Notes: a model not told the origin generated them from the sequence alone. A stretch of 64,000 nt of DNA from Weeksellaceae bacterium (GCA_022013695.1 JAKLPS010000004.1:1-64000), one strand, 5' to 3'. Shown: positions 42,185-50,712, numbered from the stretch's first letter. Made by a program: numbers and translations.

Positions 42185-42192
42185 TAAATTTG
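42185..42192 (+). promoter_or_regulatory. -7 element TAAATTTG directly before the MutS2 gene
   Basis: A perfect TAnnTTTG ending four nucleotides before the GTG start codon. Confidence 0.45.
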
Positions 42193-42196
42193 CATT

Positions 42197-44344
42197 GTGA
42201 AAATCCATCAGACCGACCTCAATGAGCTTGAATTCCCCGAACTGCTTTCGGAGATTGCCCCTTTCGCATTCTCGCCAAAAACGGCGGACAAAATCATGAA
42301 CCTTCGGCCAATGCCGATAGACGAAGCCGAAATTGCTTTAAAAAAAACCTCAGAATTCCTCTCCAGTTTTGAAAGCGCCACCGCCGTCCCTTTCGACGAA
42401 TACGAGGATATCGAAGAAGAATTGAAACTGATGATGATCGAAAATTTTCGGCTGGACAACAAATCTTTTGTCAAAATCAAAAACATGACCGAGCAGGTCG
42501 GGAAATTGCAACGATTTTTCCCGCAGTTTTCGGAGCTCTTTCCAACACTTTTGGAAGAAATAAAACACCTGGAATTCCGCAAAGAAATCGTGGAAAAGAT
42601 CGATAAAGTGTTCAACCGTTTTGGAGAAGTGAAAACCGAAGCCTCGCCCATCTTAAAGGCGCTGCGCGCAGAAATCCAACAAGCCAGGAAGACGATTGAC
42701 GAGAATTTTAACCGCGCTTTGTTCAATTGCGGCCAGAGTGATTTCTTGGATGATATTAAAGAAAGTATCATTGAGGATCAACGTGTTTTGGCCGTGAAAT
42801 CGGGATTTAAAAAGAGAGTGCCGGGTCGGGTTTTGGGCATTTCCAAAACGGGATCCATCACTTTCGTGCAGCCCGAAAGCGTCGTCAAACATTACTTCAA
42901 ACTCAAAGAAAATCAGGAAGAAGAGAAAAAAGAAATTGATAAAATCCTGAGAAAACTCACGGCCGAAATCGCCCAATTCCAGCCGCAATTGGCAGATTAT
43001 CAGAATTATATTTTTGATTTGGATTTAATTCGGGCAAAAGCAAAATTTGCGGAAAAAGTCAATGGAATTTTACCAAAAATAAATCGTCATCAGACTTTGA
43101 GATTGAGAGAAGCCTTTCATCCCTTGCTGTGGCTGCGCAACAAAGCGGAGAACAAAGCCATCTTTTCGCAAACGATTTCTTTGACAGAGCACAACCGAAT
43201 CGTCTGCATCTCGGGACCAAACGCCGGCGGAAAATCTATTACACTTAAAACCGTTGGATTATTACAATTGATGATTCAAAGTGGCATCTTGGTTCCTTGC
43301 CATCCCAAATCCGAAATGTTCTTTTTCGAGAAAATAATGACGGACATTGGCGACAATCAATCGATAGAAAATCACCTTTCCACCTACTCGTCCCGACTGA
43401 AAAAAATGACCGAGATGATCAAAGAAGCCGATGAAAAATCGCTTTTATTGATTGACGAATTTGGGACGGGTTCCGATCCCGAATTGGGTGGCGCCTTGGC
43501 CGAAAGTTTTCTGGAATTCTTCTATGAAAAAAGGAGTTTTGCTATCATCACAACGCATTACAGCAACATCAAAATTGTAATAGAAAATCTTCCTGCGGCT
43601 ACAAATGCGGCAATGCTCTTTGACGAAAATTCGTTGGAACCGCTTTATAAATTGGAAGTTGGGCAGGCCGGGAGTTCTTTTACCTTTGAAGTGGCTGAGA
43701 AAAATAGAATTCCCAAATTCATCATCAACTCTGCCAAGAAAAAAGTGGAGCACGACCTCGTAAATCTTGATAAAACGATTGTAAAACTTCAGCAGGAAAA
43801 ATTCGAGGTTGAAAAAATCAAATCTGATTTGTCCGAAAAACGAGATTCGGTGGAAGATAAGCGTGATAATCTGCAAAAACTGAACGAGCAGCTTCAACAA
43901 AAACTTCATAATTTTCAAAGATTATATGAAGACGAGCATCGCAAACTGCAGTTTGGAAATAAAATAGAAAGTTTCATCGATAGCTATGTGAAAGGCAAAT
44001 CCCGAAAAGAGGTTGTAAAAGATTTCGTGAAAATACTAGAACAGGAAAAATTCCGAAAAATCGGCGTGGACCAAGACGAAAGCAAGCGTCTGCAAGTCAT
44101 CAAACGAAAAATAACACAACAGCTGAAAAAAGAAGAGGTTCAGGAAAAAATAGCCGAAACCAACGAAAAAATGGAAGAAAAACGCGCTGCAGAACGAGCG
44201 GTTTGGATGAAAATCGGTCAGCGCGTCCGCATCAAAGGGAGCACGAGCGTGGGCACAATTGACGAAATCAAGAAAAATAAAGTGACCGTGAACTACGGAA
44301 CTTTCAAAACCACGATAGACGCCGGAGAATTGGAGCGGATTTAA
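42197..44344 (+). CDS. mutS2: MutS2-like DNA-binding ATPase without Smr domain
   Basis: A 715-residue MutS2-type protein starting at GTG. The core MutS domain is predicted over about 1-300. The ATPase has Walker A SGPNAGGKSITLKT, LSTYSSRLKKMTEM, Walker B-type SLLLIDEFGTGSDPELGGAL, and the helix region FAIITTHYSNIK. A coiled coil follows (about 500-620), and the end is a KOW-like strand region (VRIKGSTSVGTIDEIKKNKVTVNYG). The Smr nuclease domain found at the C terminus of many MutS2 proteins is absent. MutS2 proteins act in recombination suppression and, in Bacillus, in ribosome rescue; which role applies here is unknown. Confidence 0.9.
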   Translation: MKIHQTDLNELEFPELLSEIAPFAFSPKTADKIMNLRPMPIDEAEIALKKTSEFLSSFESATAVPFDEYEDIEEELKLMMIENFRLDNKSFVKIKNMTEQVGKLQRFFPQFSELFPTLLEEIKHLEFRKEIVEKIDKVFNRFGEVKTEASPILKALRAEIQQARKTIDENFNRALFNCGQSDFLDDIKESIIEDQRVLAVKSGFKKRVPGRVLGISKTGSITFVQPESVVKHYFKLKENQEEEKKEIDKILRKLTAEIAQFQPQLADYQNYIFDLDLIRAKAKFAEKVNGILPKINRHQTLRLREAFHPLLWLRNKAENKAIFSQTISLTEHNRIVCISGPNAGGKSITLKTVGLLQLMIQSGILVPCHPKSEMFFFEKIMTDIGDNQSIENHLSTYSSRLKKMTEMIKEADEKSLLLIDEFGTGSDPELGGALAESFLEFFYEKRSFAIITTHYSNIKIVIENLPAATNAAMLFDENSLEPLYKLEVGQAGSSFTFEVAEKNRIPKFIINSAKKKVEHDLVNLDKTIVKLQQEKFEVEKIKSDLSEKRDSVEDKRDNLQKLNEQLQQKLHNFQRLYEDEHRKLQFGNKIESFIDSYVKGKSRKEVVKDFVKILEQEKFRKIGVDQDESKRLQVIKRKITQQLKKEEVQEKIAETNEKMEEKRAAERAVWMKIGQRVRIKGSTSVGTIDEIKKNKVTVNYGTFKTTIDAGELERI

Positions 44345-44347
44345 ACT

Positions 44348-44378
44348 GCCCCTGAAAAGTGTCTTGACTTTTTGGGGC
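44348..44378 (+). terminator. hairpin after MutS2
   Basis: GCCCC (44348-44352) pairs with GGGGC (44374-44378), and GAAAAGT with ACTTTTT inside it (one G-T pair). The long stem could stop transcription, though no T run follows. It lies at the edge of the rearranged patch. Confidence 0.45.
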
Positions 44379-44423
44379 GGTCCTTTCCGCGACCATCTAT
44401 CTACATCAATACTTTGAATTATG

Positions 44424-44751
44424 TTAGTAGCGGCTACCAACAGTTTCTTTTGGTAAAGACGCTCTGATGAATTCCAAATCTGCTGGTGTCAATTCTACTT
44501 TGTACGCTCCCAAATTTTCGTCCAATCTTTCGATTCTTCTGGTACCAGGAATCGCAGTGATTTCATCATTTTGATGTAAAATCCAAGCCAAAGCAATCTG
44601 TGCCTTGGTGGCGCCTTTTTCTTTAGCCACTTGGTCTATCTACAAATTTGATGTTTTCTTTCATCGCTTCATCAGAATAGCGTGGATGATTTTTCCTGAA
44701 ATCATTAGGTTCAAGATCTGCCGTGCTTTTGAAAGCGCCTGTCAAAAATCC
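44424..44751 (-). pseudogene. duplicated 3' fragment of the aldo/keto reductase gene
   Basis: The 328 bp match the last third of the intact reductase at 46373-47329, about 93% identical by eye over the part I aligned. The shared part starts at GFLTGAFKS and ends at the same GSRY stop. A 5-nt deletion near 44638 (TCTATC-TACAAA against TCTATCAATTCTACAAA) breaks the frame, giving the two ORFs at 44424 and 44623. It has no start and is fused to the DUF2971 remnant upstream. The copy is a dead duplicate, not a functional enzyme. Confidence 0.9.
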
Positions 44752-45191
44752 AGCTTCCGATGTATAGCGTGACCACATTAAAGCATTTTTGCAATTTGTT
44801 GTAAGAGAAATAGTTCCAAACTTATTACTCAAGCTAGAAACAAATGTTTCTCTGAATTCTTTAAATTTTAACGTTGATCTTTTTTATAGTACTCACTAAT
44901 TTTTTCGTCGCAATATTGTTCTTTCAAAAGATTTCTGAAGAACCCTTTAAAAAAAGCTTTTTCAATTTGCTTAAAATCAAATATTCCATCTGAACTATCA
45001 AAAGAATCTTTTAGCAAATAAGGATGTGACGCAAATAAATATTTTCGGGTAAGCGCAATTACATTTCTTTCATTAAGTTCATAAAATTTATAAAGATTTT
45101 CTGGAACAATAAATGGAGGATTAGCTTTTACACCATCATTTGAATATTTAAAAGAAATGCCATTGCAAGGGTTCGAAATACATTTGTCCAT
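44752..45191 (-). pseudogene. frameshifted, truncated DUF2971-like gene
   Basis: The first 107 codons (ATG 45191) read like a DUF2971 N terminus: ENLYKFYELNERNVIALTRKYLFASHP and then KDSFDSS. The frame stops at 44868. Adding one base to the A6 run at 44880-44885 restores a frame that continues as KFKEFRETFVSSLSN and CKNALMWSRYTSE, the DUF2971-type MW-x-x-Y motif. That frame then enters the reductase fragment in frame at GFLTGAF. So the gene has lost one A and its 3' half. DUF2971 proteins are uncharacterised and often found in accessory regions. A TATATTTG -7 element lies at 45212-45205. Confidence 0.65.
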
Positions 45192-45345
45192 TTTTTATTT
45201 TTTCCAAATATACATCAGGAGTAGCTAAATAACATTTTTGCTTATTCCTTTGTTCCCCGAGACCGCATAAATTCTTTTCTTGCAATTTAATTTTTATAAT
45301 TTGTGCAGTTTTTTTGCTTGTCTGTTTAAAATCACCTATTTCAGG

Positions 45346-45377
45346 ACGAAACAATAATGGCACGAAACAAAATGGCA
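45346..45377 (+). promoter_or_regulatory. tandem ACGAAACAA(T)AATGGCA repeat upstream of the SDR gene
   Basis: ACGAAACAATAATGGCA (45346-45362) and ACGAAACAAAATGGCA (45362-45377) are two near-identical units sharing one base, 24 bp upstream of the SDR start. It looks like a two-site operator. Confidence 0.5.
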
Positions 45378-45400
45378 TGAATTTTGAAAATCTTTGCATT

Positions 45401-46201
45401 ATGAATACATCAACAGCACCTGCCGTTTTAGACGGAAAAACGGCTCTTATTACCGGCGCCTCCAGCGGTTTGGGATTTGCAATGGCAAAAGCACTAGCGG
45501 CAAACGGCGCTTCGGTATTGATAACGGCCCGCTCGGAAGACAAACTAAAGGAAGCCGTGCAGCAATTGCACCAGTATGGCGATGTGCAAGGCACGCCAAT
45601 GGATGTTCGCGACGAAGATTCCATAAACAAAGTGCTGGGCTGGGTAAAAGCGCAGTGGGGAAAACTGGACATTTTGATCAATAACGCCGGCATTGGTATG
45701 CGCACCGTCAATCTCAATTTTCTTACCGACCCCAAACCTTTTTACGAAGTAAGCGCCGAAGGTTTTCGCAATTTAATAGATACCAACCTGACCGGCTATT
45801 TTTTGGTGGCCAAAGCGTTCGCGCCTTTATTGGTAGCACAGGGAAAGGGCAAAATTGTCAATATTTCCATGAACCACGAAACCATGAAGCGGAAAGGCTT
45901 TATTCCTTACGGACCATCGAGGGCAGGCGCAGAATCGCTGTCTTACATTATGGCGGAAGATTTAAAAGAAAATAACATAGATGTCAACATGCTTTTGCCG
46001 GGCGGAGCTACCGAAACGGGCATGATACCGGAAGGCCTGCTGGAAACATTAAAAGACAAAAGCTTTTTGCTTAGCCCAGATGTGATGGCGGAACCCATTG
46101 TTTTTCTGGCTTCGGATGAAAGCAATGGAATAACCGGCGCACGCATCGTAGCAACGGATTTTGATGCTTGGAAACAGACTATGCAGACGCAAAAAAACTG
46201 A
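45401..46201 (+). CDS. SDR-family oxidoreductase with altered catalytic residues
   Basis: A 266-residue short-chain dehydrogenase from the ATG at 45401; longer starts in the track add residues unlike the family. The cofactor motif TGASSGLGFAMAKAL and INNAGIG are intact. The active-site segment is unusual: the catalytic Tyr is in PYGPSRAG, where Lys is replaced by Arg, and the Ser position 13 residues upstream is Met (NISMNHET). So classical Ser-Tyr-Lys chemistry is doubtful. It may bind NAD(P) for another purpose. It is near the aldo/keto reductase but on the opposite strand. Confidence 0.85.
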   Translation: MNTSTAPAVLDGKTALITGASSGLGFAMAKALAANGASVLITARSEDKLKEAVQQLHQYGDVQGTPMDVRDEDSINKVLGWVKAQWGKLDILINNAGIGMRTVNLNFLTDPKPFYEVSAEGFRNLIDTNLTGYFLVAKAFAPLLVAQGKGKIVNISMNHETMKRKGFIPYGPSRAGAESLSYIMAEDLKENNIDVNMLLPGGATETGMIPEGLLETLKDKSFLLSPDVMAEPIVFLASDESNGITGARIVATDFDAWKQTMQTQKN

Positions 46202-46311
46202 CAAAATTACAAATCAAAAATACTCCTGAGCCACCAGCAAGAAAACAAACTTCGAAAAAATTAAATTCATTCTCGTTTTAGCGAATAACTTATCTGTCCG
46301 TAAAAATAAAT

Positions 46312-46340
46312 TCACAAAAAAAGCCGCATTCCTGCGGCTC
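46312..46340 (-). terminator. terminator of the aldo/keto reductase gene
   Basis: AGCCGCA (46322-46328) and TGCGGCT (46333-46339) form a 7-bp stem with a 4-nt loop, followed by a T run on the minus strand. It lies between convergent genes. Confidence 0.8.
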
Positions 46341-46372
46341 TTGTCTATTCTTTCGTTTCTCGAAAGTAATTC

Positions 46373-47329
46373 TTAGTAACGGCTACCCACGGTTTCTTTT
46401 GGTAAAGACGCTCTGATGAACTCTAAATCTGCCGGTGTCAATTCTACATTGTATGCACCCAAATTTTCTTCCAATCTTTCGATTCTTCTGGTACCAGGGA
46501 TCGCTGTGATTTCATCATTTTGATGTAAAATCCAAGCCAAAGCAATCTGTGCCTTGGTGGCGCCTTTTTCTTTAGCCACTTGGTCTATCAATTCTACAAA
46601 TTTGATGTTTTCTTTCATCGCCTCATCAGAATAGCGTGGATGGTTTTTCCTGAAATCATTAGGTTCAAGATCTGCAGTGCTTTTGAAAGCTCCTGTCAAA
46701 AATCCTCTTCCAAGCGGACTATATGCCACAAAAGTAATTCCCAACTCTTTGCAAACATCGAAAACTTCTTGTTCTGGCTCGCGACTCCAAAGAGAATATT
46801 CGGTTTGGATCGCTGTAATTGGGTGAACTTTGTGAGCTCTTCGGATGGTTTCGGCACTTACTTCTGAAAGACCTATGTATTTTACTTTTCCTTCTTTTAC
46901 TAAATCTGCCATCGCGCTCACAGTTTCTTCTATTTCTACCTCTTCATCTTGGCGGTGCATATAGTACAAATCAATAGATTCGATTCCTAAGTTAGAAAGG
47001 CTTCTTTCACAAGATTTTTTCACATAATCTGCTTTTCCGCTCACGCCCAGCCATTCTCCATTTTCTCCTCTCACAACGCCAAATTTGGTAGCCAAAACCA
47101 ACTTGTCCCATTGACCTTCGAACGCTCTTCGTACGAGTTTTTCATTGGCACCCCAGCCGTACATATCGGCGGTGTCAAAAAAATTAACGCCTAAATCAAG
47201 CGCTTTGTGCAAGGTTTTAATAGATTCGGCTTCATCGAAAGAACCATAAAATTCTGACATTCCCATACAGCCTAAACCGATGCGGTTCACGTTCAGCGTA
47301 CTTTTTCCTAAGGTGGTTGACTTTTTCAT
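46373..47329 (-). CDS. aldo/keto reductase (YakC/yeast Yhb-type AKR)
   Basis: A 318-residue AKR barrel enzyme. It has the Asp-Tyr-Lys-His set: [16 protein letters not shown] (Asp and Tyr), LVLATKFGV (Lys) and [10 protein letters not shown] (His). The C-terminal NADPH loop has [16 protein letters not shown]. It reduces carbonyl compounds with NADPH; the substrate is unknown. Its 3' third is duplicated at 44424. A TATCTTTG -7 element and two TTGCAAAAAnCAATC boxes lie upstream. Confidence 0.93.
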   Translation of the reverse strand: MKKSTTLGKSTLNVNRIGLGCMGMSEFYGSFDEAESIKTLHKALDLGVNFFDTADMYGWGANEKLVRRAFEGQWDKLVLATKFGVVRGENGEWLGVSGKADYVKKSCERSLSNLGIESIDLYYMHRQDEEVEIEETVSAMADLVKEGKVKYIGLSEVSAETIRRAHKVHPITAIQTEYSLWSREPEQEVFDVCKELGITFVAYSPLGRGFLTGAFKSTADLEPNDFRKNHPRYSDEAMKENIKFVELIDQVAKEKGATKAQIALAWILHQNDEITAIPGTRRIERLEENLGAYNVELTPADLEFIRASLPKETVGSRY

Positions 47330-47361
47330 ATTCTATTTTTTATGTTTTGATTACTTGATAA

Positions 47362-47369
47362 CAAAGATA
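47362..47369 (-). promoter_or_regulatory. -7 element TATCTTTG for the aldo/keto reductase
   Basis: A perfect TAnnTTTG, 32 nt upstream of the ATG. Confidence 0.6.
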
Positions 47370-47391
47370 GCAACTTTCCCGAAAAAAAACA

Positions 47392-47427
47392 TTGCAAAAA
47401 GCAATCCACTATTTGCAAAAAACAATC
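47392..47427 (-). promoter_or_regulatory. tandem TTGCAAAAArCAATC boxes, 21-bp period
   Basis: TTGCAAAAAGCAATC (47392-47406) and TTGCAAAAAACAATC (47413-47427) lie exactly 21 bp apart, two helical turns, upstream of the reductase -7 element. The arrangement fits an AraC- or HxlR-type activator. Confidence 0.6.
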
Positions 47428-47451
47428 ATTCCTGAATTTAATTAGGCGCCG

Positions 47452-48177
47452 CTATGTTATTTTTTTTATTCCTATTTTCTGGTCTTTTTGGATGTTATAA
47501 ACTATCGAAAATAGAATAATTAGGACGATACTTGTGTAAACATTTCCAAAATTCAATCCTGCTGGTTTAGAAATATAATTGCCAAAAGTGGCTCCAATTG
47601 GGTGAATGATGATGATTGCTAACCAATAAAAAAAATCTTTTGAAATTTTTTTGAAATGTAATAATAATATTGACACTATCAATAATGCAATTAATAAAAG
47701 TGTACCACCATCTGCTCCGAGAGGTGTATCGTTAGACAAAAAATCGCCCGATGTTGTGCCAAAGGTACTGGATGTGAGAATAGCAAACCAATAAAGAACT
47801 TCAATTTTCATGTCAGTACTTACACTTTGCTTTTTTGATATTATTTTGATAGCTAATAAAATCATCAAAAACGCAAAAATGACTAATATTGAACCATAAA
47901 TAGTTCCTAAATTTAGGTCTATGCAAATTAAATCGGCAATATTTGTTCCACCAATATTGCCAAGAATAATAAGAAACCAATAAAATAATTGATTAAATTT
48001 TTTGGTTAGAATAGAATGTAGAATAGCAGATACAAAAGTTGTTACTAGTAGTATTGAACCAATTTTGTAGCCTAAACCCAAATCTCTTGAAATATAATTG
48101 CCTACAATTTCGCCTATTGTTGTAGCGATTATCATTAGCACCCAATAGATGAAATCTATTTTTGGTATGTGTTTCAT
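47452..48177 (-). CDS. COG4705-like multi-pass membrane protein 2
   Basis: A 241-residue protein with about eight helices and internal repeats of a motif like ATTIGEIVGNYISRDLGLGYKIG and TSSTFGTTSGDFLSNDTPLG. It matches the COG4705 membrane-anchored family of unknown function. Its start overlaps the stop of the paralogue at 48174 (ATGA), so they are co-translated. The repeated conserved Gly/Asp helices suggest a transporter or ion-conducting protein, which is inference. The genes look more AT-rich than their neighbours. Confidence 0.75.
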   Translation of the reverse strand: MKHIPKIDFIYWVLMIIATTIGEIVGNYISRDLGLGYKIGSILLVTTFVSAILHSILTKKFNQLFYWFLIILGNIGGTNIADLICIDLNLGTIYGSILVIFAFLMILLAIKIISKKQSVSTDMKIEVLYWFAILTSSTFGTTSGDFLSNDTPLGADGGTLLLIALLIVSILLLHFKKISKDFFYWLAIIIIHPIGATFGNYISKPAGLNFGNVYTSIVLIILFSIVYNIQKDQKIGIKKIT

Positions 48178-48965
48178 TTTGAATTACTTTCTAGTTTTTT
48201 ATGAGAATAATAAATAAGGAAAAGCATTATAATTATGGAAACTATTGATGCTTGTAATGTACCTAAATCTAAACCACCTTTTGTGATTGGTTTGGTTAAA
48301 AAATCGCCAAATGTAGCACCAAATGGGCGAGTAAATACAAATGCTAACCAAAACAATAAGGCTTCGTTTAGTTTTGTAAAATAGTGTAGCAAGACTACAA
48401 AAACAATAATTGTAGCTGTAATTAATGCGCCTTGAAGATAGGTAAAACCAATAACATCGCTCAAATAATCGCCAAATGCTGTGCCCATACTATTGGAAAA
48501 AAGAACCGCAATCCAAAAGTAAATTTCTTTTTTGTTTTCGATTATTGGATTAATAATTAGATCATTATATTTTTTGTACCATAAAAACAAAGTTAGGAGT
48601 AAGCCGATAAGTAATATCAAACTTCCTATTGTATAACCTAAATTTAGACTTCGGTCTATAAAATCGGAGATTTCAGTTCCGAGCGTTGTGGTTGCAATAA
48701 TTACAAGCCAAAATGCTATGGGTTTATAATTTGCAGTTTTTAATTGGATCAATAAAACTGCAATAAAGAAAGCGAATGTTATTGCTATTCCTGTTGAATA
48801 TCCCAAGTTTAAAGTCATAGAAATAAAATCTCCCAAGGTTTCGCCAAGTGTTGTTGCGACTATTTTCATAAGCCAAAATAATACTGTTATTTCAGCTATT
48901 TTGTTTCTGTTTTTTGTTTCCAAGGGAGTTGTACAAAAATTGTGGGGCTTTCGGTTTCTAACCAT
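48174..48965 (-). CDS. COG4705-like multi-pass membrane protein 1, start unclear
   Basis: A 263-residue paralogue of 47452, with repeats such as VATTLGETLGDFISMTLNLGYSTG and SMGTAFGDYLSDVIGFTYLQG. The family usually starts near MNKIAEITVLFW, as I recall it, but here the same stretch is NRNKIAEITVLFW with no ATG. The ATG at 48965 lies 70 bp inside the PepSY-like gene, and a TTG at 48923 is another option. This suggests a deletion joined the two genes and removed the native start. Confidence 0.7.
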   Translation of the reverse strand: MVRNRKPHNFCTTPLETKNRNKIAEITVLFWLMKIVATTLGETLGDFISMTLNLGYSTGIAITFAFFIAVLLIQLKTANYKPIAFWLVIIATTTLGTEISDFIDRSLNLGYTIGSLILLIGLLLTLFLWYKKYNDLIINPIIENKKEIYFWIAVLFSNSMGTAFGDYLSDVIGFTYLQGALITATIIVFVVLLHYFTKLNEALLFWLAFVFTRPFGATFGDFLTKPITKGGLDLGTLQASIVSIIIMLFLIYYSHKKLESNSK

Positions 48966-49228
48966 TCGCCTTTACTACTATAATTAGCTGAATGTTTTAC
49001 ATTGTTTTCTGTAAAACTTGATTCGTACTCGGTAGCATTTTCTTTATCCCACTTTACTTTAGTTGCTTTTGGAAATTTTGAGTAAAAAGCTGTCACTACT
49101 TCTTTTGGTGCTTTACTTTGTGCAGAAATTGTTGCTGAACTACATACAATAGCCCATGCAAAGAAAAATATATTTTTACTCACGCTTAAATGCTTTTGTA
49201 AGCGGAGTTCGTGAATCTTCGATTTCAT
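48896..49228 (-). CDS. PepSY-like secreted protein, apparently shortened at the C terminus
   Basis: A 110-residue protein from the ATG at 49228 with a signal peptide (FFFAWAIVCSSATISAQ) and one PepSY-like half-repeat: VVTAFYSKFPKATKVKWDKENATEYESSF and then GEWLETES. The usual second half-repeat with its own helix is missing; the end (LPWKQKTETK) runs into the COG4705 gene in another frame. These proteins are small periplasmic inhibitors or binders of unknown ligand. The end looks like a fusion scar. Confidence 0.65.
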   Translation of the reverse strand: MKSKIHELRLQKHLSVSKNIFFFAWAIVCSSATISAQSKAPKEVVTAFYSKFPKATKVKWDKENATEYESSFTENNVKHSANYSSKGEWLETESPTIFVQLPWKQKTETK

Positions 49229-49298
49229 TTTTTTGAATAATTTAAAATTTAATAAAAGTCTTTTTTTCCTTTTTTTAAAAAGGATTAACTGTGTTAAA

Positions 49299-49703
49299 TT
49301 ATGCAAAAATAGGAGGTCGAAAAATTGAAAAAATGGGATTGTGAGAATAGATAGAATTTACATAATCAGGAATTAAAACCGTATTTGAAATAATGATTTT
49401 ATGGGATTTGAATGTTATATTTTTTATCTCTTGAAAAACTATATTAGTGATATGATGAATTGTTAAGTCAATACTTTTGTGTGATTTTTGTTCATCACCA
49501 TTATCGTGTTTATCAAATAAACTATCGATGTTTATCAAATGGTCAGTAACAAAATCTAAAGGAGTCATATCTTTATCTTCTGTTGCTTTACAATGGTCAT
49601 ACATTTTAGGTAAATCTCCAATTATAGAAAAATTACCCATTGGTAAAAAAATCGTTCCCAACGAGTAAAAAGTAATTAGAAATAGTTGTAAAATGTTTTT
49701 CAT
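49299..49703 (-). CDS. small exported protein related in plan to 14128, unknown function
   Basis: A 134-residue protein from the ATG at 49703 with a hydrophobic start (ILQLFLITFYSLGTIF), then GDLPKMYDHCKATEDKDMTPLDFVTDHL, several His and Lys residues, and a final PIFSIFRPPIFA. The plan matches 14128 (PDLIEHYCEHKTLN...FL-MHYDHP, closing W-E-P-P). It precedes the PepSY-like and COG4705 genes on the same strand by about 70 bp. A metal- or thiol-related envelope function is possible; nothing more is supported. Confidence 0.6.
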   Translation of the reverse strand: MKNILQLFLITFYSLGTIFLPMGNFSIIGDLPKMYDHCKATEDKDMTPLDFVTDHLINIDSLFDKHDNGDEQKSHKSIDLTIHHITNIVFQEIKNITFKSHKIIISNTVLIPDYVNSIYSHNPIFSIFRPPIFA

Positions 49704-49911
49704 TTTTGCAAAATTCAAATAATGGCAAAGGTATTAAAGTTATCTTCATCTTTGCTGGGCAGTCCGGGAATTAGAAAAAAAATTAGCTGTTTTAATCAAA
49801 ATTGCCGTAATTTCGTAAAGCTCAAGAAATTAAATAGTTTTAAGAAAAGACAGAAATTTTCTACCAAAAAAAAATGAGATCCGAAATGTTCAAAAATATT
49901 ATTCAGCAAAA

Positions 49912-50712
49912 ATGAAGAAGATTTTTAGAAAAATGTTTTACGGCATTATCTCCATCGTTGCTACCGCCTTCATTTTAGGATTGATCGTATCCTGCCATCC
50001 TACTACCAAATCAAAAATAAGCAATCAAGGGATCACGCCCGAGGAAGCGGCTACCTTGAGGCAGCCATATAAGGGTTCACACCAAGTTTTTAAAACCTCC
50101 GGCGGGACTAAACTTTTTATGCGGGTTTGGAAGCCAGACAGCATTGCAGCGGCAAAAAAAGATATGGCCGTTTTGATATTTCACGGCTTCGCGGCGCACA
50201 GCGGCGCCTATAGTGCGGCCGGCAAGAGCTTTTCTGCCGGAGGATATATGACATTCGGCTTAGATTACCGGGCCCACGGCCTCTCCGACGGAAACCGAGG
50301 CGACAGCCCGGGCAAAAAAACATGGATTGAAGACTTGGCCGAATCTGTAAAATATGTGAAAAGTTGGGGCTATTCCAAAGTGATTGTTTTGGGTCACAGC
50401 CTGGGCGTTGCCGCGGCAATATGTGTCACGGATGCTGTTCCAAACGATGTTTCGGGATTAATATTGCTGTCGAGTGCTTTTGAAAGTAGGAAGAGCAATG
50501 CCAAATCATCTTCTTTTTTTCAAAGAGCCAAAATTCTTTCCAATGCGGTTTTCCGACCCTCCTATCAATCCATTGAGTACAACAGAGACGGCTTGGTCAT
50601 CTCGAAAGATATCTTGTATAACTATCGATATACACTGCGATTTGTGACGATGCTTGCCGAAGAATCAACGATGAAACACCAGAACCTTTCGACATTATAT
50701 TTTAACACCTAA
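49912..50712 (+). CDS. alpha/beta-hydrolase lipoprotein, C-terminally truncated
   Basis: A 266-residue protein with a lipoprotein-type start (LGLIVSCHPT) and an alpha/beta-hydrolase core: LIFHGFAAHSG (oxyanion region), GLDYRAHGLSDG, and the nucleophile elbow LGHSLGVAAA. It aligns with the paralogue at 50724 up to RYTLRFV, then diverges to TMLAEESTMKHQ and stops. The region carrying the catalytic Asp (GVGDKDE in the paralogue) and His (ASHAV) is lost. It is likely inactive as a hydrolase, though the frame is intact. Confidence 0.8.
   Translation: MKKIFRKMFYGIISIVATAFILGLIVSCHPTTKSKISNQGITPEEAATLRQPYKGSHQVFKTSGGTKLFMRVWKPDSIAAAKKDMAVLIFHGFAAHSGAYSAAGKSFSAGGYMTFGLDYRAHGLSDGNRGDSPGKKTWIEDLAESVKYVKSWGYSKVIVLGHSLGVAAAICVTDAVPNDVSGLILLSSAFESRKSNAKSSSFFQRAKILSNAVFRPSYQSIEYNRDGLVISKDILYNYRYTLRFVTMLAEESTMKHQNLSTLYFNT

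Noticed and set aside
44348-44400. Hairpin CCCCTGAAAAGTGTCTTGAC... as the end of an insertion sequence.
   Set aside because: No matching inverted end, target duplication or transposase remnant was found within the rearranged patch.
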